Part shown: positions 23,921 through 32,833 of the stretch, piece after piece
Position numbering within the stretch: position 1 is the first letter of the stretch
How the letters are laid out: each line of letters begins with the position of its first letter
Assembly (NCBI GenBank): GCA_040219575.1
Contig: JAVJSD010000006.1
Coordinates: forward strand, 1-64,000
Length of the DNA: 64,000 nt
Reading direction: 5' to 3'
Source: JAVJSD01 sp040219575
GTDB taxonomy: Bacteria; Planctomycetota; Planctomycetia; Pirellulales; Pirellulaceae
Made by a program: the position numbers and the translations under genes
The notes under the pieces: model-generated
What the model saw: only the letters and a program-made list of their open reading frames with translations
What the model was told of the DNA's origin: nothing
The model's database searches: none

Positions 23921-26389
23921 CTATTCGATGAAGCGGAACTCGGCGCTGGCCAGGAGCGACTGACAGAGTACGGCCCAGCTTTGTCGCTCGGCGATTTCCT
24001 GCTTGGCTTCCTGCTTGTCGGTCGATTCGAAATCGGACGCGAACGAGGCGACCAGCGCGGCGGCCCGCTGAAGCTCGTCCCCCGTCGGAGAACGTCCCAG
24101 CGCCAGTTGAAAAGCACGATCGATGCGGGCGTCGGTCGCGGAGACCTCTTCGATCAGCCGCTGCGCCATCGACTGCGACTGCCGCATCACCAGCGGGCTG
24201 TTCATCGCAAAGAGGGCCTGCGTGGGGACGGACGAGGTTTCGCGGCGGCCGACGACCAGGTCCGGCGGCGGAAAGTTGAAGGCGGCGAAGATATCGGGCG
24301 GAAAGCCGCGGATGACCGGCAGGTAGACGGCCCGGTGCGGGATGCGCGACACGGTCTCCGCGTCCTGTCCGTAGCCGTGGTAGTTGAGCTGTTGCCAGGC
24401 GTCGGGAGACGCAAGCTCCAGCGTGCCGGCGGCGGCCAGGATGGCGTCGCGTAGGGCTTCCGCATCGCGGCGGCGGGGCGTGTGCCGCCACAGCAGGCGG
24501 TTGTCGGGATCGATTTTGAGGGCCGCCGGCTCCTCGTCGGCGGCGAGTTGATACGTGCGGCTGAGCACGACCTCGCGAATCAGCGACTTCGTCGACCAGT
24601 CGGATTCGACCAGCCGTCGGGCGAGATACTCGAGCAGTTCCGGGTGCGAAGGCCGCTCGCCGAGCGTGCCGAAGTTGTCGACCGTCCGCACCAGGCCGAC
24701 GCCGAACAGGTGATGCCACACTCGGTTGGCGAAGACCCGAGCGGTGAGTGGATGGGTGGAGACCAACTCCGCCAGGCGCCGGCGGCCGCTTTCCTCCTCG
24801 CCGATTTCCAGCGGAACGGGCGTGAGCATCTGCAGGGCGTTGCGAGGAACCTCGTCGCCCAGCACGTCTTCGTTGCCGCGGATGTGGACCTGGGTATTTC
24901 GGAACTTCCCCTTGATGCCTGTCTCCTCGACGGCGATCGCCAGCGGCGCTTGGGGGACGCCCTTTCGCCGCAGTTCTTCGAGCGCCTCCTCGGCCTGGCG
25001 GATTTCATCGAGCGACTGCTCCGCCTTGTTGCGATCGCCGCCGTCCAGTGCCGCGACGTTCTCTTCGAGCGATGCGAACTGGTCGAGGTGCAGTCCCTTC
25101 TTCGCCATGATCTCGACAATCCGGTCCCGCCCCTTGGCGATCGCGGAGTTGTGCTTCTTCAACTCGCCGACGTAGTCCTTGTATTGGTTGATCTGCGCCT
25201 TGTCGAGCTTCACCAGATGCCGGCAGCGGGAGACGTGCGACGTTTGATCCTTGGGTTCGGCGTTCTGCAAGATCCCCGCCATCGCGTAGAAGTCGGCGGT
25301 GGGAATCGGATCGAACTTGTGATCGTGGCACCGCGCGCAGCCGATCGCCACGCCCAGCACGGCCCTGCCGACCGTGTCGAGTTGCTCTCCGATGATCTCC
25401 ATCCGCGTGGAATTGTCTTTGTTGGCCCCCATCGCCAGCAGGCCGGTGGCGATGATGCGGTCGGTCCGCAGCGATTCGCTGTCGGACTCCAGCAGGTCGC
25501 CGGCGATCTGCTCGCGAACGAACAGGTCGTAGGGCTTGTCTTGGTTCAACGAGCGGATCACGTAGTCGCGGTAACGCCAGGCATCGGGCCACTCGCCGTT
25601 CTTGGTGCCGCCGCTGGTTTCTCCGTACCGGGCCACGTCGAGCCAGTGGCGTCCCCACCGCTCGCCGAAGTGCGGCGAGTCGAGCAATCGGTCGACGAGT
25701 TGTTCGATCGCGGCCTGCCGGTCGCTGGCGGCCGCATTTTTGAAATGCGTCACCTCCTCCGGCGTCGGCGCCAGGCCGACCAGGTCGAAGTACAGCCGGC
25801 GAACAAGAACGCGAGGTGCGGCGTCGGCCGCCGCCTGCAGTCCCGCTTGATCACGCTCGGCGGCGACGAAACGATCGATGTCGGTACGGGCCCAAGCGGA
25901 TTTCACCTCGGGTGCTGTCGCCGACCGTAGCGGCCGAAACGACCAGAACTCGCGCCCCGCCGCCACGTCGATCTCATCCTTGCGGACGAGCGATCGTCCG
26001 TCTCGCGGGTCGGGGGCGCCCATATCGATCCACTTCGCGAAGTCGGCGACCACTTCGTCGGGAAGTTTCCCCTTGGGCGGCATCTCCAGCGACTCGTGTC
26101 GAATCGCCGACAGCAGAACGCTCTCGTCGCCCTTGCCGGGGACAACCGCCGGGCCGCTTTCGCCTCCCTCGCGGATTCCCATTCGCGTGTCGAGCAGCAG
26201 GCCGCCCTTGAGCTTGTCCTTCTGCTGCGCCTCGGCCGAATGGCAGCCGTAGCAGTGTTCGACCAGCACCGGGCGAATCTTGTTCTCGAAGAAGTCGTGG
26301 CCCTCGTCGGCGAATGCGGCCGCCGGCGCGAGCAGCGCTACGACAAGACAACTCGCAAGCGACTTCGAAGTTTTGGAGGTTCCGGCCAT
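23921..26389 (-). CDS. Planctomycete cytochrome-like DUF1549/DUF1553 protein
   Basis: 822-aa secreted protein. After a signal peptide (CLVVALLAPAAAFADE) comes a c-type cytochrome-like heme motif CYGCH at residues 46-50 (PSCyt1 domain) with MPPKGKLPDEVVADFAKWID. Then DUF1549 (AAPRVLVRRLYFDLVGLAPT, LLDSPHFGERWGRHWLDVAR) and DUF1553 (ELVSTHPLTARVFANRVWHH, RLVESDWSTKSLIREVVLSR, VPTQALFAMNSPLV). A coiled segment of about 60 residues lies between them. Probably periplasmic and heme-binding, working with the DUF1501 protein encoded next. Start ATG 26389 fits the signal peptide; the ATG at 26440 would add 17 charged residues. Confidence 0.92.
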   Translation of the reverse strand: MAGTSKTSKSLASCLVVALLAPAAAFADEGHDFFENKIRPVLVEHCYGCHSAEAQQKDKLKGGLLLDTRMGIREGGESGPAVVPGKGDESVLLSAIRHESLEMPPKGKLPDEVVADFAKWIDMGAPDPRDGRSLVRKDEIDVAAGREFWSFRPLRSATAPEVKSAWARTDIDRFVAAERDQAGLQAAADAAPRVLVRRLYFDLVGLAPTPEEVTHFKNAAASDRQAAIEQLVDRLLDSPHFGERWGRHWLDVARYGETSGGTKNGEWPDAWRYRDYVIRSLNQDKPYDLFVREQIAGDLLESDSESLRTDRIIATGLLAMGANKDNSTRMEIIGEQLDTVGRAVLGVAIGCARCHDHKFDPIPTADFYAMAGILQNAEPKDQTSHVSRCRHLVKLDKAQINQYKDYVGELKKHNSAIAKGRDRIVEIMAKKGLHLDQFASLEENVAALDGGDRNKAEQSLDEIRQAEEALEELRRKGVPQAPLAIAVEETGIKGKFRNTQVHIRGNEDVLGDEVPRNALQMLTPVPLEIGEEESGRRRLAELVSTHPLTARVFANRVWHHLFGVGLVRTVDNFGTLGERPSHPELLEYLARRLVESDWSTKSLIREVVLSRTYQLAADEEPAALKIDPDNRLLWRHTPRRRDAEALRDAILAAAGTLELASPDAWQQLNYHGYGQDAETVSRIPHRAVYLPVIRGFPPDIFAAFNFPPPDLVVGRRETSSVPTQALFAMNSPLVMRQSQSMAQRLIEEVSATDARIDRAFQLALGRSPTGDELQRAAALVASFASDFESTDKQEAKQEIAERQSWAVLCQSLLASAEFRFIE

Positions 26390-26463
26390 TTTAGCTTCCT
26401 GTTCTTGCTCTGCGCTGGGCGTGTCGATTGTCGCATCCACTACTCCACTTCCTTCATCACGTG

Positions 26464-27246
26464 CTATTGCCGCCGATGCGGTTTAACCGCTTCGCGCTTG
26501 GTCGTCCACCGAACGGCATTGACAAGCATCTGTCGGAAATGCTCGTTCTCGAAATCCTCCGGAACGCCCAGCGACGTATAGAACATCCGCCCGCCCTTGT
26601 ACTGGTGGACCCAGGTGACGGGGTGGGTGGCGTCTTTGGCTTCGATCGTGCCGGTCTGCAGAACGACCGCGCCCTCGGCCAGCGGGCCCGCCTTGTAGAG
26701 CTTGCGCGACACGATCGGGCCGACGCCTTCCAGCACGGGGTGCTCGTTCGCCTTCTCGGCCGCTCGCACGACGACCGGATCGGCGCCGAAATGCCCCTGG
26801 TAGTTGCCGCCCAGCACGCGGCGGTCGAAGACCTCGTTGTCTTCGTTGCCGAACGCATGGCTCGCGGTGCGAATGCCGATCACCGGCTTGCCGCTTTCCC
26901 AATGACGCCGGACGACCTGCATTTGCTCCGTGGGCAGCTTCATCCGCCGGGCGAACACAATCAACAGGTCGGCCTCGGGAAGATGCTTGATGCCCGGCAG
27001 ATCCTTCGCGCCATCTTTCACCCACGACGCCGTGACCGTCGTGTCAACGTGCTTCTCCAGGACGCTCAGAAACGCTTTCAGAGAGGCTTCCGACTTGTAT
27101 TCGCCCGAGCCGGAGAGGATATGAATCTTCAGCGGTTCCGCGGCGATGCAGCGCGGCGCGCCGGCGCCGAGCATCGAAACCACCGAAACGGCGGTCACCA
27201 AAAGAATGGAAATACGAGTCGTGCTGCACGGCTTTCGTCGATTCAT
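26464..27246 (-). CDS. Secreted ThuA-like domain protein
   Basis: 260-aa exported protein with signal RISILLVTAVSVVSMLGAG and a ThuA-like (class I glutamine amidotransferase fold) domain from residue 38: LKIHILSGSGEYKSEASLKA, EADLLIVFARRMKLP, GKPVIGIRTASHAF, NEHPVLEGVGPIVS, THPVTWVHQYKGGRMFYTSL. The typical ThuA sites near RTASHAF are kept; ThuA itself is linked to sugar (trehalose) use, and secreted relatives are common in planctomycete glycan loci. The frame is open far upstream to 27918, antisense to the DUF1592 gene, which is rejected. First gene of the minus-strand set, divergent from 27442. Confidence 0.88.
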   Translation of the reverse strand: MNRRKPCSTTRISILLVTAVSVVSMLGAGAPRCIAAEPLKIHILSGSGEYKSEASLKAFLSVLEKHVDTTVTASWVKDGAKDLPGIKHLPEADLLIVFARRMKLPTEQMQVVRRHWESGKPVIGIRTASHAFGNEDNEVFDRRVLGGNYQGHFGADPVVVRAAEKANEHPVLEGVGPIVSRKLYKAGPLAEGAVVLQTGTIEAKDATHPVTWVHQYKGGRMFYTSLGVPEDFENEHFRQMLVNAVRWTTKREAVKPHRRQ

Positions 27247-27298
27247 CCACAGTCTCCGGGCACGGTCGCATCGAATTTCGTTTATACTCCTATATCCC

Positions 27299-27318
27299 GC
27301 AGGAAGTCGTTTTCCTGC
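27299..27318. promoter_or_regulatory. 7+7 bp inverted repeat in a divergent promoter region
   Basis: GCAGGAA (27299-27305) and TTCCTGC (27312-27318) are perfect reverse complements with a 6-base spacer. The site is 53 bp from the minus-strand ThuA-like start and 124 bp from the plus-strand DUF1592 start. AT-rich runs on both sides (TTTATAC at about 27281, CATAAAAT at about 27319) could be -10 elements for the two directions. A dimeric regulator bound here could control both gene sets. Confidence 0.45.
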
Positions 27319-27372
27319 CATAAAATCTGGCAGTTTCGTTCGACCCACGGGGACTAAAGGCAAATACCTCTC

Positions 27373-27415
27373 GGTGTAGGCGCAGACCGTGCGCCCACAC
27401 CCTGCGAAGGCAGGG
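27373..27415 (+). promoter_or_regulatory. Two consecutive hairpins in the 5' leader of 27442
   Basis: GGTGTAGGCGCA (27373-27384) pairs with TGCGCCCACACC (27390-27401) with one mismatch and a 5-base loop. CCCTGC (27400-27405) pairs with GCAGGG (27410-27415) around GAAG, sharing two bases with the first stem. A CTTTTTG run follows at 27427-27433, eight bases before the start codon. The arrangement could be an attenuator or a terminator of a short leader RNA; the two stems cannot be fully formed together. Confidence 0.4.
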
Positions 27416-27441
27416 CGATTTGAAGTCTTTTTGTTTCGGAA

Positions 27442-30009
27442 ATGCGAATGATCGGTAAAGTTCGCGCCGTCGCCAGCGCGCTCTTGGCGGCCGCCTCGTT
27501 TTTCGCCCATGGGGGCCATGGGTATGCACAGACGGAGGCGTCCCGGGTCGAACCCGTGCGGGTGTCGTCGGAAGTCATCGGTTTCCTGCACAAGCACTGC
27601 GCGAAGTGTCACGGACCCGATGAACAGAACGGCTCGATGCGGTTCGACACGACGCCGCCAACTATCAGCGACGATACGATCGCATTGCAGTGGCAGGACA
27701 TCCTCGACATCGTCAACCTCGACAGAATGCCGCCCGAGGACGCGCAGCAACCGCCGACCGAGGAACTGTCGAACTTTTTGGAATCGCTGACGCACGATCT
27801 CTCCCGTGCGCGGCAGGCGCTCACCGATTCGGGCGGCCACGTCGTATTGCGGCGGATGAACCGCCGCGAATATCAGCAGACAATCAAGGCGTTGTTCGGC
27901 GTGCCTGTCGAGGTGCATCTGTTGCCCGACGACGGCAAGGTGAACGGCTTCGACACGCTGGGGGAGGCCCAGGGCTTCTCATCGCTGCAACTAGAGCGGT
28001 ACCTGGACTTGGGCCGCAAGGTGCTCGACCGGGTGATCGTGACCGACCGTCGCCCGGGGAGCGCCGAACTCGTACAGTCCCACAGCGAGGTGGAAGGGGC
28101 CAACCGCAAGATCGAAGATGAGATCCCGAAGTTGCAGCGGAAGCTTGAATCGAACCGCCTCCGCAACGCGAACGACGAATTGCGGCGCGACATCAATCAG
28201 CGCGAGCTCGAATTCGCAAGGGAATATCTCGCCCGTGCGGAGACGCGAACCGGCGTGGTGATTCCCTTCCACGGCGTCAACCCCTCGACGTTCGTGCAGA
28301 TGGGAAACAACACGCCTCACGGTCGCTACCGACTGCGCGTTCGCTGCGGCGCCGTAAGTGAGACGCCGGTCGACGATTTGCATCTGAGGGTTGTGCGAGG
28401 CGATTTCCGCAGTGAAGTTCCCGATGCAGTGGATTACTTCCAGGTACGGGGAACGGTCGCTCAGCCGCAGACGATCGAGTTCGTCGTCGAACTCGACGAT
28501 CAAATCCGCTCGAACCGCTTCACGTTCGAGCGCCGTCACAAGCGATGGGAGAAGGTGGAGCGGCTGGCCGAGGCGCGGTCCTACTTCTTCCGCTTTAAGG
28601 AGCTCGCGTATCTGCTCGACGATGCACAGACGAATCTGTGGATTGACTGGATCGAGACCGAAGGGCCGCTTCCTCCGTCGTCGCCGCCGCCTCTGGGCAG
28701 GCAGGCCCTTTTCGGGGAGCGCGATCCGGACGAGATGGACGACGCCGACGCGCGCGAAATCATCGAGCGTTTCGCCTACGAAGCGTTTCGCCGGCAACGG
28801 CCCGAGCGGGAGCACATTGATTCGCTGTGGAGCATCTATAAGGCGTCTCGCAATCACGGGGCCGATTTCGAAACGGCCCTCAAGGACGCCCTGGTGGTGG
28901 TCTTGGCCTCGCCGCGATTCCTGTTCCTGTTCGAACCGACGGGCGAAGGTGCAATGCGCCGCCCCCTCACGGGGCGCGAGCTCGCTGTGCGGCTCTCCTA
29001 TTTCCTCTGGAGCGCGCCGCCGGACGAAGCGCTGTACCGGGCCGTGGAAGAAGGCGCCCTGCGGGACAGGGACGTGCTCGCACGGCAGGTCGACCGGATG
29101 ATCGAAGATCCACGTGCGGCCGCCTTTGTCGAGGCCTTCGTCTCCCAATGGCTGGAACTGGACCGGCTCGATCTGATCGATCCTGCGGCGACCTCCTCCG
29201 TCAGGCACGACAACGCCGAGAATAGGTATGATGAAGCCGTGCAGCAAGCCTCAAAACGCGAAGTGTTCGCGTTCTTCCGCACGTTGCTGATTGAGGATCG
29301 GTCGGTCGCCGATCTCGCCGATTCCGACTTCGCCGTGGTCAACAGCTTGATGGCGCAGTTCTACGGACTGCCCGGGGTCGCGGGAGACGAGTTTCGCAAG
29401 GTCGAACTGCCGCCCGAATCGGTGCGCGGTGGTCTGCTGGGCCAATCGGCGATCCTGACGCTGACCGGGACCGGCGACCGCACGTCGCCCGTCGAGCGAG
29501 GGGCGTACGTGCTGCGCAAGCTGCTCAACCGCCCACCTCCGCCGGCGCCGGCCAATGTGCCGATGCTGAACGAAGACGAGGTCGGCTCACGCTCGATTCG
29601 GGAAACACTGGCGATTCACATGAACACGCCGCAGTGCATGTCGTGCCACCGCCGCATCGACCCGATTGGTTTCGGCATGGAGAATCTCGATCCGCTCGGT
29701 CGCTGGCGGGACGAGGTGCCTTCGAGCGATGAATCGGCCGCCTTTTCCATCGATCCGCGGGGCGTGATGCCCGACGGCAAGCGAGAATTCGCCGGTTTCC
29801 GCGAACTGAAGCAGCTTGTCCGCGACGACCGCGACGCCTTGCTGACGGCCTGGACCGAGGCCTTGATGACCTATGGACTGGGCCGAACCATCGGCTTCAC
29901 CGACCGCGAAGTTGTCGATCGGATCGCGGCCGAGACCACCGAGGCCGACTACGGACTGCGAACGCTCGTCCATAGGATCGTGCAAAGCGAAGCCTTCCTT
30001 TCGAAATAG
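27442..30009 (+). CDS. Secreted DUF1587/1592/1588/1585 cytochrome-like protein
   Basis: 855-aa exported planctomycete protein. Signal peptide VASALLAAASFFAHGGHGYA; heme motif CAKCH at residues 53-57 and a second CMSCH at 732-736. Domain order: DUF1587 (LRRMNRREYQQTIKALFG), a ligand-binding-like beta region, DUF1595, DUF1592 (RPLTGRELAVRLSYFLWSAP), DUF1588 (HRRIDPIGFGMENLDPLGRW) and DUF1585 at the end (LMTYGLGRTIGFTDREVVDR). The function of this family is not established; the two CxxCH motifs suggest a periplasmic multiheme or metal-binding protein. It is followed after 6 bp by its usual partner, a DUF1552 protein. First gene of a three-gene plus-strand set. Confidence 0.92.
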   Translation: MRMIGKVRAVASALLAAASFFAHGGHGYAQTEASRVEPVRVSSEVIGFLHKHCAKCHGPDEQNGSMRFDTTPPTISDDTIALQWQDILDIVNLDRMPPEDAQQPPTEELSNFLESLTHDLSRARQALTDSGGHVVLRRMNRREYQQTIKALFGVPVEVHLLPDDGKVNGFDTLGEAQGFSSLQLERYLDLGRKVLDRVIVTDRRPGSAELVQSHSEVEGANRKIEDEIPKLQRKLESNRLRNANDELRRDINQRELEFAREYLARAETRTGVVIPFHGVNPSTFVQMGNNTPHGRYRLRVRCGAVSETPVDDLHLRVVRGDFRSEVPDAVDYFQVRGTVAQPQTIEFVVELDDQIRSNRFTFERRHKRWEKVERLAEARSYFFRFKELAYLLDDAQTNLWIDWIETEGPLPPSSPPPLGRQALFGERDPDEMDDADAREIIERFAYEAFRRQRPEREHIDSLWSIYKASRNHGADFETALKDALVVVLASPRFLFLFEPTGEGAMRRPLTGRELAVRLSYFLWSAPPDEALYRAVEEGALRDRDVLARQVDRMIEDPRAAAFVEAFVSQWLELDRLDLIDPAATSSVRHDNAENRYDEAVQQASKREVFAFFRTLLIEDRSVADLADSDFAVVNSLMAQFYGLPGVAGDEFRKVELPPESVRGGLLGQSAILTLTGTGDRTSPVERGAYVLRKLLNRPPPPAPANVPMLNEDEVGSRSIRETLAIHMNTPQCMSCHRRIDPIGFGMENLDPLGRWRDEVPSSDESAAFSIDPRGVMPDGKREFAGFRELKQLVRDDRDALLTAWTEALMTYGLGRTIGFTDREVVDRIAAETTEADYGLRTLVHRIVQSEAFLSK

Positions 30010-30015
30010 GTCCGA

Positions 30016-31311
30016 ATGATGAGAACCTTTCACCCCGTCACCCGCCGCGCCGTGCTGCGAGGGCTGGGCGCAACCGTGTGCCTGCCGCTGCTGGAATCGC
30101 TGGCCCCTCGTGGACTTTGCGCCGCGGGCGAGGCGGAGAAGCCGCCCCAGCGGTTGATCTTTCTTAGTTTCGCCTGGGGCGTGGCGGAAGACGATTGGTT
30201 TCCCGCCGGGGACGGGCCGGATTACGAGCTCAGCGAGTGCCTTCAGCCCCTGGCCCGGCACAAGGCTGACTTCTCGGTCCTCAGCAACCTCACCAACAAA
30301 CGGGCCACCAACGGCCACTGGGGAACGACGACCTGGCTGACTAGCGCCGATGTGAACGGCGTGCCGGGCAAGCAATTCCAGAACGGCGTGTCCGTCGATC
30401 AAGTCGCGGCCCGCAAATTAGGCGTGGCGACGCGATTCACTTCGCTGGAGCTGAGTGGATCCGACGATGGCGGCGGATACGGACCAGGCCTGTCGCTCTC
30501 CTGGTCGGAGACGGGCGCCCCCATCGCCGGCGAGACCAGCCCCGTGGCGCTGTTCGACCGCCTGTTCGGCGCCGCGGAAACTCCGCTCGAAGAGCGCGAG
30601 TACCTGCTGCGCCAGGAGCGGAGCGTGCTCGACGCCGTGCTGCACGACGCCCGTTCGATGCACCGCCAGCTTTCGAAGGTCGATCGCGAAAAGGTCGACG
30701 AGTACTTCCAGTCGGTGCGCGACATCGAGGTCCGCCTCGCCAAGAGCGAGGAGTGGCTCGACAAGCCCAAGCCGCCTGCGCCGTTTGGGCGGCCGTCGGG
30801 CAAGTTGAACACGTCGGACGAGATTCGCCTAATGTACGACTTGATAGTGGCGGCGATTCGCACCGACATGACGCGCGTGATCGCCTACCGGCAGCCGGTG
30901 GAAGGCCTGTTCGGCGATCTCGGCTACAAGGTCACCGGACACAAAACGACGCACTGCACGAAGCAGAGCGACGCTTACCAGGCCTCGATCGCCCGCGACC
31001 GGCGGCAACTGGAACTGCTGGCGCACCTGATCGACCGTCTCAAGGAGCTAAAGGATCCCGACGGCTCGTCGGTGTTCGACAACAGCATCATCGCCTATGG
31101 CAGCGGCATCCGCACAGGGCACATCCTTCGCAACACGCCGACCTTGGTCGCGGGCCATGGCGGGGGAGGTATGCAGCAGGGGCGGCATTACGTCTACGAG
31201 TCGGATCAGACGCCGCTGGCGAATCTCTGGTTCTCGGTCCTGCGGCACGTCGGCGTCGAGACCGACTCGTTCGCCGACAGCGAAGGCCCGCTGCGCGGCC
31301 TGTTCGCCTAA
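30016..31311 (+). CDS. DUF1552 Tat-exported protein
   Basis: 431-aa DUF1552 protein. The twin-arginine signal is HPVTRRAVLRGLGATVCLPL. DUF1552 blocks: RLIFLSFAWGVAEDDWFPAG, FSVLSNLTNKRATNGHWGTT, VSVDQVAARKLGV, YFQSVRDIEVRLAKSE, VFDNSIIAYGSGIRTGHI, PTLVAGHGGGGMQQGRHY, and the end NLWFSVLRHVGVETDSFADS. The family is a distant relative of the alkaline-phosphatase/sulfatase fold; its substrate is unknown. In planctomycetes it is usually encoded right after a DUF1592 protein, as here (6-bp gap), and both are exported, so a complex is plausible. Confidence 0.92.
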   Translation: MMRTFHPVTRRAVLRGLGATVCLPLLESLAPRGLCAAGEAEKPPQRLIFLSFAWGVAEDDWFPAGDGPDYELSECLQPLARHKADFSVLSNLTNKRATNGHWGTTTWLTSADVNGVPGKQFQNGVSVDQVAARKLGVATRFTSLELSGSDDGGGYGPGLSLSWSETGAPIAGETSPVALFDRLFGAAETPLEEREYLLRQERSVLDAVLHDARSMHRQLSKVDREKVDEYFQSVRDIEVRLAKSEEWLDKPKPPAPFGRPSGKLNTSDEIRLMYDLIVAAIRTDMTRVIAYRQPVEGLFGDLGYKVTGHKTTHCTKQSDAYQASIARDRRQLELLAHLIDRLKELKDPDGSSVFDNSIIAYGSGIRTGHILRNTPTLVAGHGGGGMQQGRHYVYESDQTPLANLWFSVLRHVGVETDSFADSEGPLRGLFA

Positions 31312-31345
31312 GTAGGATAGGCATCCTGCCTGTCCGAGGCAGTCG
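31312..31345. repeat. Short intergenic hairpin element
   Basis: GGATAGGC and GCCTGTCC (within 31315-31336) form an 8-bp stem with one mismatch, directly after the DUF1552 stop codon. Palindromic units of this type (GGACAGGCAGGATGCC-like) look like dispersed intergenic elements. It may stabilise or end the upstream mRNA. Confidence 0.35.
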
Positions 31346-31362
31346 CAAACCGCTCCACGAAG

Positions 31363-31386
31363 ATGCGATCAACGATGCGATCAACG
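31363..31386 (+). repeat. Tandem 12-bp repeat duplicating the start codon
   Basis: ATGCGATCAACG occurs twice in tandem (31363-31374, 31375-31386), followed by a partial third copy ATGCGA. Twelve bases keep the frame, so each unit offers a start (MRST-MRST-MRTK). No strong ribosome binding site singles out one of them. Confidence 0.8.
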
Positions 31387-32775
31387 ATGCGAACAAAAGC
31401 GAAGCGAAGCCGGCGTTGCCTGGCGGCGATTGCAGTTTGCTGCCTGATGACAGCCACCGCCATCGCAGCGGAGGAGATCTCCACCGTTGATGCCCTCGTC
31501 AAGGCGATCAACGAAGGCCGGCCGGGCGATACGGTTCGGATCGCCGCCGGCAGGTTTGAATTGAACGCGCCGCTGGCGCCGAAGCAGAAGATGACGATCG
31601 AGGGCGCCGGACCCGGCAAGACGATCCTTACCGCCGCCGATTCCTGGAATCCCGGCGTGGCGGGCCTCCCCGATAGCGAGAATCCCGCCGCCTATCTCTT
31701 CAGCTTCCACAAGACCGGCGGCGTGACGATCTCCGGCATGACGCTTACCGGGCCGAAGCTGCACGGCGCCATCTATTGCGACGGTTGCGAAGATCTCGAA
31801 CTGTTCAACCTCCGCGTCGAGAGCTTCCTCTGGAGCGGCGTGCGCACCTATCGCATGAGCGGCTTCAAGGTGCACGACAACGAATTCGTGGATGCCGGCG
31901 GGAAAGTCAAGCACACGGGCGGCGCTCTGTACATGCACTACTCGACCGACTCGGAATTCTGGAACAACCGCATCACCAAGACCGACGGGCGGTCGAACAA
32001 TTTCTTCGGCTTCAAGGGCCGAAAAGGGACACGCTGCCGTTTTCACCACAACACGGTCGACGTCAACTTTTCTCTCGAGTTCCCCTTCGAAAATGACAGC
32101 GAGGTCGAGATCGATCACAATGCGTTCGCCGGTGTAGTCTCCATTCCGAAGTACGCCGGCGGCGCCGTGGTCGAGGAGGGAGGCAGCTTCCACATCCACC
32201 ACAACCGGATCACGAAATCGTACGCCCTGGAGTGGGCCCGCAACGGGGCCGAAGTGGATCACAACCTGTTCGACTTCTCCACGAACGACGACGGTGGAAA
32301 CCTGATCTCCGAATTCGGCCGCGTCGTGTCGCCCGGCCCCACCGATTTCCACGACAATCTGATCAAGAACCCGGGCCGCGGCGTGTTCTGGTCGAAGGGG
32401 ACCTACGACAACTTTCGCTTCTACAACAATCACGTCATCGCCTGCACGCCCACACGCCAGGACGGCCTGTTCGGGTTTCCACCGGGCACGGATTTCGAAA
32501 CGATCGTGATTCGCGACAACATCATCGAGTGCGCGAAGGAGAATCCTCGCCCGCTGATGCGCAACGAGGCCAGCTACAAGGCCGTGATCGAAAACAACCA
32601 ACTGGTCAATGTCAGCGACGCAGAGTCGTACGTGAATCGCCAGACCGGCGCGAAGCGGGGCCCCACCGAGCCGCTCAAATTCGCCTGCGGCGTGAATGGC
32701 GAGGTCCTCGTCGACGGCTGGAAAGCGACGCCCCAGCCCGGCAGCGCGGCCGGGCGAACTGCCGGCGACGAATAG
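31363..32775 (+). CDS. Secreted right-handed parallel beta-helix protein
   Basis: 470-aa exported protein (shorter if a later ATG is used). Signal region RRCLAAIAVCCLMTATAIAA. The rest is a parallel beta-helix with many short coils: TISGMTLTGPKLHGAIYCDG, FKVHDNEFVDAGGKVKHTGG, SEFWNNRITKTDG, CRFHHNTVDVNF, FHIHHNRITKSYALEWARNG, IVIRDNIIECAKENP. The opening SALVK-like segment STVDALVKAINEGRPGDTVR is typical of PL6-type and NosD-like folds, so a polysaccharide lyase or glycan-binding role is likely, but no lyase catalytic Lys/Arg pair is assigned. Three in-frame ATGs are made by a tandem 12-base repeat at 31363-31386. Last of the plus-strand set; it converges with the next gene. Confidence 0.8.
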   Translation: MRSTMRSTMRTKAKRSRRCLAAIAVCCLMTATAIAAEEISTVDALVKAINEGRPGDTVRIAAGRFELNAPLAPKQKMTIEGAGPGKTILTAADSWNPGVAGLPDSENPAAYLFSFHKTGGVTISGMTLTGPKLHGAIYCDGCEDLELFNLRVESFLWSGVRTYRMSGFKVHDNEFVDAGGKVKHTGGALYMHYSTDSEFWNNRITKTDGRSNNFFGFKGRKGTRCRFHHNTVDVNFSLEFPFENDSEVEIDHNAFAGVVSIPKYAGGAVVEEGGSFHIHHNRITKSYALEWARNGAEVDHNLFDFSTNDDGGNLISEFGRVVSPGPTDFHDNLIKNPGRGVFWSKGTYDNFRFYNNHVIACTPTRQDGLFGFPPGTDFETIVIRDNIIECAKENPRPLMRNEASYKAVIENNQLVNVSDAESYVNRQTGAKRGPTEPLKFACGVNGEVLVDGWKATPQPGSAAGRTAGDE

Positions 32776-32833
32776 ACGACTCCAGTCGGCGCTCCTTCGC
32801 CCTCGCAGCAGATTGCTCGCGAAGTGTCCGGGA

